Shown here piece by piece: positions 9,788 through 17,985 of a stretch of DNA of 64,000 nucleotides. The translations under genes and the position numbers were made by a program. Position 1 is the stretch's first letter, and every line of letters begins with the position of its first letter. The stretch spans positions 128,024-192,023 of the forward strand of contig NZ_SLVV01000005.1 in NCBI RefSeq assembly GCF_004340465.1, written 5' to 3'. The notes beneath the pieces were generated by a model. It did not search any database, was not told the origin of the DNA, and worked only from the letters and a program-made list of their open reading frames with translations. This DNA is from Mesobacillus foraminis (GTDB lineage Bacteria > Bacillota > Bacilli > Bacillales > Cytobacillaceae).

Positions 9788-11200
9788 TTATTTCAAAGTA
9801 AAAGAAGCGAGACTCGCGTTACCGATTCCTGTATAAGTAAAGTACAATGCCTGTATCCCGTCCGGAATGATAATATCTGCGGAATATTCTGTCCATATGT
9901 TCGTAAATTCAACCGGTATTCTTCCGAGGGCCGGCCCGTTCCACGATGTTTTGACTTCAAATGTCCCTTTCGCATACCCACGCACCTTGATTTTGACTTT
10001 TCGAATACCGTCGCATTGGAAATATTTAAAACCGGCTGTAGCAGAATCCCTCATATTCGCTATATATCCTGGTTCTTCATCCCCGTCTTTTCCATCCTGT
10101 GTAATCTTCGGAAACCGTCCGTCCATCCATGCACCGTAAGAACCCGAATATAATTCCTCCTCGTTGCAGAATAGATTGCATGCCACATAAGCCGGATATT
10201 CTCCGCGACCTTCTAATGGTCCTTCATTTAGCCCGCAGGATGTCATCTCTGCTTGGGGAATGGTGCCATCCTCCCGAAATTCAATCTGTTCAACACAGCC
10301 CTGCCGACTGTAAACTGTTCCGTTGGTATGCCGATGATAAAAGATGTACCATTTCCCATTAATTCCAACAATGCTTCCATGGTTATTATGTCCATAGTAC
10401 ATGGGTTTGTCTGCCGGTTTGTATGTATCGATATGAAGGTCGCTATTGCTGACGATCACCCCCTGATAGACAAAGCCTTCTGTCGGATGTTTGCTAGTCG
10501 CATAGCAAAGCTCATGCATGGCGACAGAGGAATAGATCAAATAATAGGTATCTCCAATTTTCCTTATGGACGGCGCTTCAAAAAACTCATGCCCTTCGAA
10601 CCCGCTGCCCTTGCTGTATGGCTCACTTGGCAGAACAAAAACTGGTTCTTCCAAGACTGTAAGCATATCCGGACCAAGTACCGTCACCATGGCACCTTTT
10701 CTGGATTTGTCGCCTGCTGCACAAAAGCCAGTGTACAAATAGGTTTTCTCCCCCTCAGTCAAAACTCCCGGGTCGAATTGAGGCTGATCGCCTTCTCTTT
10801 CCCCCAACCGTGTTCCGTCCAGGTATCGAACGTAACCGTAAAATTCGTATTTGCCTGCCGGCGAATCACAGACGGCTACTGATACAACAGGAACTTTGTC
10901 AAGCACATAATAGAGATAATACCGGCCATCCGGGCCTACGGTGATGTCAGGTGCATACAGACACATCCTGCCATCAGGATTAAGCGGGTCATCTGTTTTT
11001 TTATATATGGTGCCTTCATACCGCCAATCTCCTAAATTTTCCACAGGCGCCGACCAGCACACATAATCGTTTAGGCAAAAAACATGTCCGTTAAAACGAT
11101 CATGAGAACCATAAACATACACTCTATCGTTAAAAACATATGGTTCCCCATCAGGGACATACTCCCATGACGGTAAATACGGATTGAATCCTAGCTTCAT
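9788..11200 (-). CDS. GH43 family glycoside hydrolase
   Basis: A 470-aa five-bladed propeller glycosidase, probably a beta-xylosidase or arabinanase type acting on hemicellulose oligomers. The N-terminus NPYLPSWEYVPDGEPYVF leads into the first blade, with YAPDITVGPDGRYYLYYV (central Asp), FEGHEFFEAPSIRK (acid Glu) and YYGHNNHGSI as expected for GH43. The last 110 residues form a beta-sandwich of CBM6 type (GFKYFQCDGIRKVKIKVRG). No signal peptide, so intracellular like AbfA. The upstream region carries two copies of the abfA/araC motif. Confidence 0.9.
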   Translation of the reverse strand: MKLGFNPYLPSWEYVPDGEPYVFNDRVYVYGSHDRFNGHVFCLNDYVCWSAPVENLGDWRYEGTIYKKTDDPLNPDGRMCLYAPDITVGPDGRYYLYYVLDKVPVVSVAVCDSPAGKYEFYGYVRYLDGTRLGEREGDQPQFDPGVLTEGEKTYLYTGFCAAGDKSRKGAMVTVLGPDMLTVLEEPVFVLPSEPYSKGSGFEGHEFFEAPSIRKIGDTYYLIYSSVAMHELCYATSKHPTEGFVYQGVIVSNSDLHIDTYKPADKPMYYGHNNHGSIVGINGKWYIFYHRHTNGTVYSRQGCVEQIEFREDGTIPQAEMTSCGLNEGPLEGRGEYPAYVACNLFCNEEELYSGSYGAWMDGRFPKITQDGKDGDEEPGYIANMRDSATAGFKYFQCDGIRKVKIKVRGYAKGTFEVKTSWNGPALGRIPVEFTNIWTEYSADIIIPDGIQALYFTYTGIGNASLASFTLK

Positions 11201-11389
11201 AGAATTACACTCCCTGGATGTTATTAAATTAGGTTACTTTTACCACAATTGGTGCTTTTACTTAAAAATTTGCCCAACAAGGCATTAACTTAAAGAGTAG
11301 ATTTAAATAAATAAAGCGTTTTCGAAATATTTAACTAAATTTTATGACGTTCACCACTTTTCTGCATTGACCTTTTCATATATGTTATT

Positions 11390-11405
11390 GATCTATTCTA
11401 AGATT
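11390..11405 (+). promoter_or_regulatory. candidate operator, copy 2
   Basis: GATCTATTCTAAGATT, 15 of 16 bases identical to 8741-8756, 190 bp upstream of the GH43 start. Confidence 0.55.
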
Positions 11406-11508
11406 CTAGTGATAAAGATCTGAGAGAAAATTCATTTAGGCCTCCCGTAAAAAAAAGAGCGCCTTCACAGTACTCATGACTAAAAAAATTTCGGTTTTAA
11501 TACCTCTT

Positions 11509-11525
11509 GATCTATTCATAGAATC
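11509..11525 (+). promoter_or_regulatory. candidate operator, copy 3 (diverged)
   Basis: GATCTATTCATAGAATC, sharing GATCTATTC with copy 2 and forming a partial dyad, 200 bp upstream of the esterase gene. Confidence 0.4.
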
Positions 11526-11711
11526 TTGCTGCTAATAACAATAAATGGTGAGATCGGTGTATCATTTACCTATCTGGGTGGAAATGCTTCACAAGGAGGG
11601 AAACTGCTTAAAATCATTGAAAGCTTTCTTAAAAAGATGTCTTAATTTTAAGGATGTAAAATAAATACAGGAATTTAAAATGTACCAAAAATGAATAGAG
11701 GGTGAATGGCT

Positions 11712-12563
11712 ATGGCATATCCGGCAATTAAGAAAATAAGTGATAATCCGACTTTGAAGGGCTTGGCAGAGATCTATCCAGACATCGTCTTTTCACTGGC
11801 AGAACGGGTCGGTACGAAGATGACAATAATTTCTCCACAGATACCTGAGGACTCGCAGGAAAAATATCCTTGCATCATATTCGTTCAGGGCAGTGGCTGG
11901 ACTTTTCCAAATATGTATTACCAAATTCCCCAGCTCTCTCAGCTTGCCGCAAAAGGATATGTGATTGCGACCATCACACACCGTAATAGTTTAGATGGCT
12001 ATCCGTGGCCAGCATGCTTACAGGATGTGAAAACAGCCATCCGGTTCATGAGATCGAAGAGTGAAGAATTTCATATAGACTCTGATAGGATAGGTATCTG
12101 GGGTACTTCCTCTGGAGGAAATTTGGCGCTGCTTGCAGGGCTTACCAGTGATGATCCAAAGTATCGAACAGAGGAATATCCCGATTTTTCTGATCGGGTT
12201 AAGTTGGTTGTGGATTGCTTTGGTCCCACAGATTTGTTAAAGCGGGAATCTCGTCTAGATAATCCGTCTCCAGCCGATATTGCTCTGGCAGGTGGAAATC
12301 CAAGAGAGAATATGGATGTTATCATGGATATGAGCCCAATTTATAAAGTAAAAGAAGGAGTTACATATCCGCCATTTTTACTAGTGCAGGGGAATAATGA
12401 TGAGGTAGTGCCGTATGAGCAAAGTCTTAATATGTTCCATAAATTGTGTGACACTGGAGCGGACGCCAATATGATTGAAGTTAATAATGGACCGCACGAA
12501 GGCACATTCTGGAGTCAGGAATTATTGGATATGATTTTTGAATTCATAATGGATCGTCTATAA
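11712..12563 (+). CDS. alpha/beta hydrolase, carbohydrate esterase-like
   Basis: A 283-aa serine esterase of the BD-FAE/lipase type. The oxyanion segment is IIFVQGSGWTF (an HGGGW variant), the nucleophile Ser lies in IWGTSSGGNLALLAG, the acid in LLVQGNNDEVVPYEQS and the His in NNGPHEGTFW. The second ATG at 11712 is preferred because GAGGGTG ends 7 nt before it; the first ATG is too close. Its place next to GH43 and GH51 suggests removal of acyl groups from xylan or arabinoxylan fragments; this is contextual. Confidence 0.85.
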   Translation: MAYPAIKKISDNPTLKGLAEIYPDIVFSLAERVGTKMTIISPQIPEDSQEKYPCIIFVQGSGWTFPNMYYQIPQLSQLAAKGYVIATITHRNSLDGYPWPACLQDVKTAIRFMRSKSEEFHIDSDRIGIWGTSSGGNLALLAGLTSDDPKYRTEEYPDFSDRVKLVVDCFGPTDLLKRESRLDNPSPADIALAGGNPRENMDVIMDMSPIYKVKEGVTYPPFLLVQGNNDEVVPYEQSLNMFHKLCDTGADANMIEVNNGPHEGTFWSQELLDMIFEFIMDRL

Positions 12564-12636
12564 ACAGTGTTAGAACTGGCCTTCCGCTTTATTTTACTGT
12601 TTTTTAAAATTCAGGGAAAAGCGTATAGATAAAAAC

Positions 12637-12670
12637 AAGGGGAGTCTTTTACTAAATAACTCCCCTTTTC
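12637..12670. terminator. bidirectional terminator
   Basis: AAGGGGAGT and ACTCCCCTTTT form a 9-bp stem with T-rich flanks on both strands, between the convergent esterase and epimerase genes. Confidence 0.85.
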
Positions 12671-12689
12671 CATTAGAACTTTTACCTTT

Positions 12690-13706
12690 TTAACCATTAA
12701 GACGATTTAAGGTATCCTGTAATGCCTCAATCACCCGGTCACACCATAGGTCAAATTCTAGATCTTCAACTTGATACTCAGGATGTGCCATGATGAATTG
12801 TAAGGTCTCTTTAATTCCTTGATCGAGCCTTGTTGTGGCTACAAATTCTGGGACCAGTCTCTTTAATTTAGAGTTATCAAAAACGACAGAATTGGCTTTA
12901 TCTCCTATTAAGCCGCCTCTAAAATCCTCTGAACTGCAAGCATCCAAAAATTCAGAAGCAACATGAACAGCGTTCAATTTTACTCCAAGGGCATCAGCGA
13001 TAATTCCATATATTTGGTTCCATGTGACGGTTTCGTCTGACGTTATATGTACGGACTCGCCAATCGCATGTATATTTCCCATTAACCCAATAAATCCCTT
13101 AGCAAAATCACGATTATGAGTCATCGTCCAGAGAGAAGTCCCATCCCCGTGAATGATCACCGGCTTGTTCTCCATCATGCGCTTGATTACCTGCCATGAT
13201 CCCTTTCTGCCATGTACCCCAAGTGGGACCGAACGTTTATCATAAGTGTGACTTGGCCTTACGATGGTAATAGGAAACCCATATTCCCGGTACTGCTTTA
13301 ATAAATAATCTTCACAAGCGATTTTATTTCTTGAATATTTCCAATAAGGATTAGCTAATGGCGTTCCTTCTGTTATACGATAATCGGATAAAGGTGTTTG
13401 ATAAGCGGAAGCCGAGCTTATAAAGATAAATTGCTTGGTTTTTCCATTAAACAAGCGGAAGTCACGTTCAAGGTGTGATGGCTCAAAAGCGATGAAGTCA
13501 GCAACTACATCAAAATCATGCGATTCTATTAGACTAGCTATATATGCTTCATCGTTAATATCAGCTTCCAGGATAATGGCGCCCTCTGGCAATTGATTGT
13601 TTCTATTTCCCCGATTTAACAAATACAATTCACAACCCTGCTCTAGCAGCTGCTTTGTAATGGCCGTACTGATCGTTCCTGTTCCTCCGATAAATAGTGC
13701 TTTCAT
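12690..13706 (-). CDS. NAD-dependent epimerase/dehydratase family protein
   Basis: A 338-aa extended-SDR protein. The glycine-rich loop is FIGGTGTIS, followed by an acidic/Arg cofactor site (LLNRGNRN). FISSASAYQ supplies the Ser, and a typical YxxxK occurs in YWKYSRNKIACEDYLL. The C-terminal half resembles the NAD-dependent epimerase group used on nucleotide sugars or related substrates. It is the last gene of the carbohydrate region, convergent with the esterase. Substrate not deducible. Confidence 0.85.
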   Translation of the reverse strand: MKALFIGGTGTISTAITKQLLEQGCELYLLNRGNRNNQLPEGAIILEADINDEAYIASLIESHDFDVVADFIAFEPSHLERDFRLFNGKTKQFIFISSASAYQTPLSDYRITEGTPLANPYWKYSRNKIACEDYLLKQYREYGFPITIVRPSHTYDKRSVPLGVHGRKGSWQVIKRMMENKPVIIHGDGTSLWTMTHNRDFAKGFIGLMGNIHAIGESVHITSDETVTWNQIYGIIADALGVKLNAVHVASEFLDACSSEDFRGGLIGDKANSVVFDNSKLKRLVPEFVATTRLDQGIKETLQFIMAHPEYQVEDLEFDLWCDRVIEALQDTLNRLNG

Positions 13707-14086
13707 TTTAACTTACCTCCCCAAATTAATTTTCAGTTCATATTCAATTTTGAATGAAACCTCATTTACGAGTGCTCCCTACAAGAAGCAATTCTCTTTT
13801 TATTAAAGGAAGCGCCTTCATTTTGCATAAGTTAATTTTACCAGACTTGGTTTATTTAGAAAGCTAACTATATCTTATTACTTAAAAATCGGAGATCAAT
13901 CAAGCATTTACGTTACATAAATTAACTGGATTTTCCACATAAATAGCCCACTTAAATAATATTAAGCGAGCTTTAATGAACATATTAGATTCGAGACCGT
14001 TTCGTTTAATTATAGAAATACCTAAGCAACCGATATGTATAAAAAATTGACTTTATTCATTACTAACATCCATTTATCGAAGGTTT
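13707..14086. other. intergenic, no gene seen
   Basis: It carries the epimerase promoter/leader at the left and the downstream flank of the tRNA gene at the right. No open frame with a ribosome site. Confidence 0.5.
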
Positions 14087-14183
14087 TGGCGGGACTGCGT
14101 GGGAATCGAACCCACCTGACCTGGCACGCAGGTCACAAGCGGTTTTGAAGACCGTGGGGGACACCAGTACCCCATTCAGCCCC
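14087..14183 (-). tRNA. selC: tRNA-Sec (anticodon TCA)
   Basis: A 97-nt tRNA with encoded CCA. Arms read 5' to 3' on the minus strand: acceptor GGGGCT pairing with AGTCCC; a long D stem (TGGGG/CCCCC); anticodon loop CTTCAAA, so anticodon TCA, reading UGA; a long variable arm (GACCTG/CAGGTC); and a T arm GTGGG-TTCGATT-CCCAC. The length, extended D stem, long variable arm and UCA anticodon together distinguish it from tRNA-Ser(TGA) or tRNA-Trp. It implies SelA, SelB, SelD and at least one selenoprotein elsewhere in the genome. Confidence 0.95.
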
Positions 14184-14331
14184 GTAAAATGAACATGCTC
14201 TATTATACTTCGACATCCTGTTTTTATCAACCTTGCTGTTTCGTCCTCCCGCCTTGCCATCTGGGGTTGTCTAAAACTGCCTGTTAATACTATAATGAGG
14301 TATGAGAAATTAGATAGTGAAGGTGAAATAG

Positions 14332-14757
14332 ATGCTCAGTGGATGGTTTTTGTGGTTTATTTTGCTGTGGATTTTTGTGTTTGCCGGGTTGATGGCCATT
14401 GGCGGTTTTTTTATGTTCCGCAAGTTCTTGAAGAAGATGCCGAAACAGGATGGCAGGTCCGACATGGATTGGGAAGAGCATTATGTGAACGAGACGCGCC
14501 ATCTCTGGACCCAGGAGCAGAAAGAGCTTTTGGAGGATCTGGTCAGTCCTGTGCCGGAGTTATTCCGCGATGTGGCGAGGCATAAAATTGCCGGGAAGAT
14601 CGGGGAGCTTGCCCTGAAAGAAAAGGTTTCGAAGATTGGCCAGGATCTTGTGATCCGCGGCTACATCCTTGCGACACCGAAACGGGATCATAAATTCCTG
14701 CGTAAAAAATTGTCTGAGAACAAGATCAGCATTGAACCATACGAACATTTATTTTAA
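14332..14757 (+). CDS. yneK: DUF2621 membrane protein, YneK-like
   Basis: A 141-aa protein with an N-terminal transmembrane helix (residues 3-28) and a soluble Lys/Glu-rich helical part. Sequence style and position match YneK of B. subtilis, which also lies near the yneI-ccdC block. Function unknown. A ribosome site GAAGGTGA precedes ATG. It is the first of a plus-strand set and ends in a GC hairpin with T-run. Confidence 0.8.
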   Translation: MLSGWFLWFILLWIFVFAGLMAIGGFFMFRKFLKKMPKQDGRSDMDWEEHYVNETRHLWTQEQKELLEDLVSPVPELFRDVARHKIAGKIGELALKEKVSKIGQDLVIRGYILATPKRDHKFLRKKLSENKISIEPYEHLF

Positions 14758-14759
14758 AG

Positions 14760-14787
14760 GCTGCTCCTGAGTGGGCGGTTTTTTTAT
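14760..14787 (+). terminator. intrinsic terminator after yneK
   Basis: CTGCTC, 6-nt loop, GGGCGG followed by seven T. Confidence 0.7.
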
Positions 14788-14803
14788 TGGCAGACCCTGG
14801 GGG

Positions 14804-14831
14804 TTGAAAAATTTTGATAACCTAGTATAAT
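14804..14831 (+). promoter_or_regulatory. sigma-A promoter of the riboswitch transcript
   Basis: TTGAAA at 14804-14809, 16-bp spacer, TATAAT at 14826-14831, just upstream of the riboswitch. Confidence 0.7.
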
Positions 14832-14857
14832 TACAAACTGATTGCTTCATATAAAAT

Positions 14858-14950
14858 GTTTTCTAGGGTTCCGCAGGCAATGCCTGGGCTGGTCCGAGAG
14901 AAAACTCGCAGCTTTGTCTGTGACACGGAGGGATAAAAGCCCGGGAGACC
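14858..14950 (+). ncRNA. guanidine-I (ykkC) riboswitch
   Basis: Conserved blocks of the ykkC/guanidine-I class appear in order: TCTAGGGTTCCGC, CTGGTCCGAGAGAAAA, and ACACGGAGGGATAAAAGCC with GGGAGA. The 3' part overlaps the left arm of an intrinsic terminator, as expected for ligand-induced antitermination: guanidine binding sequesters the terminator strand and lets the SMR genes be transcribed. Confidence 0.95.
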
Positions 14951-14977
14951 TGTTAAACAGTGGTCTTTCGGGTTTTT
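14939..14977 (+). terminator. riboswitch-controlled terminator
   Basis: CCCGGGAGACC pairs with GGTCTTTCGGG, followed by TTTTT. The left strand is shared with the riboswitch aptamer. Confidence 0.85.
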
Positions 14978-15018
14978 CTGTTTTTCAGGGAATAATACAG
15001 CTTAAGGAGTGAACATAT

Positions 15019-15360
15019 ATGAACCGCAACTGGATTAAAGTTTTAATCGCCGCTTTGTTTGAAGTCTTCTGGGTCATAGGACTAAAACATGCGGACAGCT
15101 TTCTGGAGTGGTCCGGAACTATTTTGTCTATCGTCATCAGTTTTTACGGATTAATTACTGCTGGACGTGGTCTTCCTGTCGGGACCGTTTATGCTGTCTT
15201 TGTCGGATTGGGAACAGCAGGAACGACTGCGGCAGATTTCCTCTTTTTTGGTGAGCCCTTTAAACTGGAAAAAGTTCTGCTGATTATCCTTTTATTGGCG
15301 GGAGTCATCGGCTTAAAGCTAGTGACCGATGAAAAGACTGAGGAAGGAGCTGATTCCTAA
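15019..15360 (+). CDS. ykkC: SMR guanidinium exporter subunit (YkkC-like)
   Basis: A 113-aa small multidrug resistance protein with four transmembrane helices. The essential Glu of helix 1 is in [14 protein letters not shown]. It lies directly behind a guanidine-I riboswitch, and SMR pairs in that context export guanidinium by proton antiport. The stop overlaps the start of the next SMR gene by one base, so the two are made together as a heterodimer. Ribosome site AAGGAGTGA. Confidence 0.93.
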   Translation: MNRNWIKVLIAALFEVFWVIGLKHADSFLEWSGTILSIVISFYGLITAGRGLPVGTVYAVFVGLGTAGTTAADFLFFGEPFKLEKVLLIILLLAGVIGLKLVTDEKTEEGADS

Positions 15361-15674
15361 TGGAATGGATCTCTTTAATTATTGCAGGCTTTTGTGAAGT
15401 AGGCGGAGTCGCCATGATGAATAAATACAATAACGACAGAAAGTGGCACTCCCTCCTGCTCCTTATCCTCGGATTTGGCGCCAGCTTTGTTTTACTTTCC
15501 TATGCGATGGAGACCGTATCAATGGGGACCGCTTATGCAATCTGGACCGGAATAGGTGCTTCTGGCGGAGCGATCATCGGGATGCTGTTTTTTGGAGAAT
15601 CAAAAGATTGGAAACGAATCCTCTTTATTGCCATTGTATTAAGTTCGGCCATCGGGCTCAAGCTGGCTGCATGA
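15360..15674 (+). CDS. ykkD: SMR guanidinium exporter subunit (YkkD-like)
   Basis: A 104-aa four-helix SMR protein. The helix 1 Glu is in FCEVGGVAMMNKY; GTAYAIWTGIGASGG is the signature of helix 3. It is translationally coupled to the preceding gene (TAATG). It ends in a bidirectional terminator. Confidence 0.93.
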   Translation: MEWISLIIAGFCEVGGVAMMNKYNNDRKWHSLLLLILGFGASFVLLSYAMETVSMGTAYAIWTGIGASGGAIIGMLFFGESKDWKRILFIAIVLSSAIGLKLAA

Positions 15675-15700
15675 AAAAATCCCCATTTAGGGGATTTTTT
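15674..15700. terminator. bidirectional terminator
   Basis: AAAAAATCCCC, 5-nt loop, GGGGATTTTTT, between the convergent ykkD and ccdC genes. Confidence 0.9.
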
Positions 15701-16196
15701 AAATTAGCCTTGTATTAGATGTGGCTTTAAGTTCGTCATGAAGCTTTTTGTATTGAAGATACATCGCTATCCGCCAGGGAACAATCATCCCGAACGCAAG
15801 AATCCAGAACATTCCGCTTAGTTCCCCGACATCAATTGAACTGCTTAGCACAAGCTTGGCAACCACTCTGACTGCAAGCAGTCCAAACAAAATATAAATA
15901 AAGGCTTTCGAACGGACCAGATAAACATCCTGGTTTTTGATTTCAAACTTGGAAGTCTTGATTAGCAGGATGGAAAACAGCATTCCGACCACAAGAGCTT
16001 CCACAATTTGCATCGGATGAACCCGAAAGACCGGAAATATAAACATCAACGCCCCTGTGCTCATAAAAATCGGCGGAAGGATAATTTTCTTCGCAGAAGC
16101 AGGACGTTTGGCCGCTTTCATGCGGATGACCATTGCAAGCATCCCCATGCCGATGGCCCCTATCGTAGAGAGCAAAACATAGTTCATATCTTTCAT
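15699..16196 (-). CDS. ccdC: CcdC family membrane protein (YneJ-like)
   Basis: A 165-aa membrane protein with five hydrophobic segments and a basic C-terminus. The sequence matches the CcdC/DUF1453 family, and the order ccdA-yneI-ccdC is that of B. subtilis. CcdC is linked by position to cytochrome c maturation, though B. subtilis ccdC is dispensable for it. Good ATG start at 16196. Confidence 0.88.
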   Translation of the reverse strand: MKDMNYVLLSTIGAIGMGMLAMVIRMKAAKRPASAKKIILPPIFMSTGALMFIFPVFRVHPMQIVEALVVGMLFSILLIKTSKFEIKNQDVYLVRSKAFIYILFGLLAVRVVAKLVLSSSIDVGELSGMFWILAFGMIVPWRIAMYLQYKKLHDELKATSNTRLI

Positions 16197-16260
16197 CCCT
16201 TAAAAGTAAGTAAATTTCTTCTGTCTTTTATATAATAAACTTGATTAAAGCAAAGGAAAA

Positions 16261-16290
16261 GCCATTTAGGAATTTTTATCCGTAAATGGC
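16261..16290 (-). terminator. terminator after yneI
   Basis: A perfect 8-bp inverted repeat GCCATTTA/TAAATGGC followed by TTTTCC on the minus strand. Confidence 0.7.
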
Positions 16291-16297
16291 TCTGAAC

Positions 16298-16657
16298 TCA
16301 TCTTAACACACTTTTAACTGAATCAACCACACTGGACTCGTCAAAGGGTTTGACAAGGTAGTCTCTCGCCCCTGCCTCAATGGCTTCAATAATCGTCTTC
16401 TGCTGCCCCATTGCCGAGCACATGATAATCTTTGCCTGAGGATGATTCCGCTTGATCTCTCTCACCGCGTCCAGCCCGTTCATTTCCGGCATGGTAATAT
16501 CCATTGTGACCAGGTCTGGCTGCAGCTGGCGATACAGCGCCACAGCTTCACGGCCATTCTCTGCCTCCCCGACAATCTCATGGTTTGCCTGCTTGAGAAT
16601 ATTCCTTAGCGTCACTCTCATGAATTTTGCATCATCTACGATTAAAATCCTTGCCAT
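16298..16657 (-). CDS. yneI: CheY-like response regulator (YneI)
   Basis: A 119-aa stand-alone receiver domain. Acidic pocket ILIVDDAKFM, phospho-acceptor Asp in LVTMDITMPEMNG, Thr/Ser in IIMCSAMG and Lys in YLVKPFDESS are all present. There is no output domain. The start at 16657 follows GGAGGGTCC with 6-nt spacing; the longer upstream frame is not receiver-like. It lies between ccdA and ccdC as in B. subtilis, where its role is unknown. Confidence 0.9.
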   Translation of the reverse strand: MARILIVDDAKFMRVTLRNILKQANHEIVGEAENGREAVALYRQLQPDLVTMDITMPEMNGLDAVREIKRNHPQAKIIMCSAMGQQKTIIEAIEAGARDYLVKPFDESSVVDSVKSVLR

Positions 16658-16794
16658 ATGGACCCTCCTGGTCAGCCGTTCTCCAAAAAAATACCCGTGA
16701 CGTTTTTCGCAAATGGTCATTCGTAAAAATTTTTAGTAAAAAAAACCATTGAACCCCCAAATAACTTCCAGCCGATTCGAATGCTCTATCATGG

Positions 16795-17502
16795 TTAAAA
16801 ACCGACGAACCCTCCAAATAAAGGAGAAACGATGGCAATAATTTTCGTCATCCAATCAAAATACAGGACAACCCCCATGATGATCATCAAGTAACCGCCG
16901 GCCTTCATGATTTTCGCATTGTTCTTTTTGATCCATTGCATTTTCCCGACGAAGAAGGAAAGGATAAAAAACGGAACAGCAAATCCAAGGATATAGGCGA
17001 TCATATAGACCATCCCTGAACCTGGGTTTGATCCGGCCAGCAGAATGACAGAAGCTAAAATCGGTCCGGTACAGGGAGTCCAGCCTGCCGCAAATGCCAT
17101 ACCAATCAGGATGGAGCCGAAATAACCGGACGGCCTGTTCTTAAACTCGATCCTCCGGTCTGACATCAGCCATTTTGGCTGAAGAAGGCCAACAACCATT
17201 AAACCGAATATCACAATAAAAATCGCGCCGATTTGGCGGATTAAATCATCGTAGGCACTGAAAATCTTTCCGATAAAAGAGGTGGTAAACCCTAGAGCAA
17301 TGAAAATTAATGAAAACCCGATTAAAAAGAAGAGCGTATGAAGCATGCTTCGCTTTTGCAGCATCGCATTTTCACTCTTGATCTCCCCTACTGACATTCC
17401 GGTAATATAAGAAAGGAATGCGGGATACAGCGGCAGACAGCATGGAGAGATGAAGCTAAGAAAGCCCGCAGCCAGCGCCAGCAATACATTTACATCTGTC
17501 AT
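16795..17502 (-). CDS. ccdA: cytochrome c biogenesis protein CcdA
   Basis: A 235-aa six-helix membrane protein of the CcdA/DsbD-beta family that passes electrons from cytoplasmic thioredoxin to outer-face thiols, needed for cytochrome c maturation and spore disulfide reduction. Redox cysteines are in [17 protein letters not shown] (helix 1) and in [12 protein letters not shown] (helix 4). Position and length match B. subtilis CcdA. Confidence 0.95.
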   Translation of the reverse strand: MTDVNVLLALAAGFLSFISPCCLPLYPAFLSYITGMSVGEIKSENAMLQKRSMLHTLFFLIGFSLIFIALGFTTSFIGKIFSAYDDLIRQIGAIFIVIFGLMVVGLLQPKWLMSDRRIEFKNRPSGYFGSILIGMAFAAGWTPCTGPILASVILLAGSNPGSGMVYMIAYILGFAVPFFILSFFVGKMQWIKKNNAKIMKAGGYLMIIMGVVLYFDWMTKIIAIVSPLFGGFVGF

Positions 17503-17765
17503 GATAACAACTCCTGTTTAACTTCAGTTCGTTTCCATTCTAACAAATCTTATTGGAAAAATATACGAATAGAACTGTGAACAAAATATTAATCTTAATA
17601 AATTTAAAAACCAGCAGGAAACCATCAAACCCAATAATTATCTTTTGAAATATACTGGAAATTCATTTATACTAGAGTTTGTCTGCTTGCATTTTTTACT
17701 AAACCTTTTAACTGAATGATTACTAAATAATAAGGATGTATTTCTCGATCCTGGAAAGGGCCGCC

Positions 17766-17936
17766 ATGTCGAAACAAGAATTGATGAATCAAATTGAAAA
17801 AAAACGGGCAGAGCTTATTCAGGTGGCATCCACGAAAGGATTCACCTCGTCGATTGCAATCCGATACAGCCAGGAACTTGACCACTTATTAAATACCTAT
17901 AACAGCCAATACTTAAAAAAAGTGAATACTTATTAA
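17766..17936 (+). CDS. Spo0E-like aspartyl-phosphate phosphatase (YnzD-like)
   Basis: A 56-aa helical hairpin of the Spo0E family, which dephosphorylates Spo0A~P and delays sporulation. The motif SQELDHLLNTY is the family core, and INKKRxEL-type residues start helix 1 (IEKKRAELIQ). The start has a GGAAAGGG ribosome site. It is divergent from ccdA, as ynzD is near ccdA in B. subtilis. Confidence 0.88.
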   Translation: MSKQELMNQIEKKRAELIQVASTKGFTSSIAIRYSQELDHLLNTYNSQYLKKVNTY

Positions 17937-17975
17937 AAAAAACAGCTAGTAGCAACATGTGCCAGCTGTTTTTTT
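17935..17975. terminator. bidirectional terminator
   Basis: AAAAAACAGCT and AGCTGTTTTTTT with a 16-nt loop, between the Spo0E-like gene and the ABC exporter operon end. Confidence 0.85.
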
Positions 17976-17985
17976 ATGCCCGCTT

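Larger units (their letters stand above)
11201..11711. promoter_or_regulatory. divergent intergenic region of GH43 and esterase genes
   Basis: The region holds both promoters for the divergent genes and two copies of the motif shared with abfA/araC (11390-11405 and 11509-11525). The esterase ribosome site GAGGGTG is at 11698-11704. No small gene is supported. Confidence 0.6.

Noticed and set aside
10253-10882. 209-codon plus-strand frame antisense to GH43
   Set aside because: Mirror of a high-identity glycosidase gene; no ribosome site.
14087-14183. tRNA-Ser or tRNA-Trp
   Set aside because: The anticodon reads TCA, not TGA or CCA, and the D stem and total length fit tRNA-Sec.
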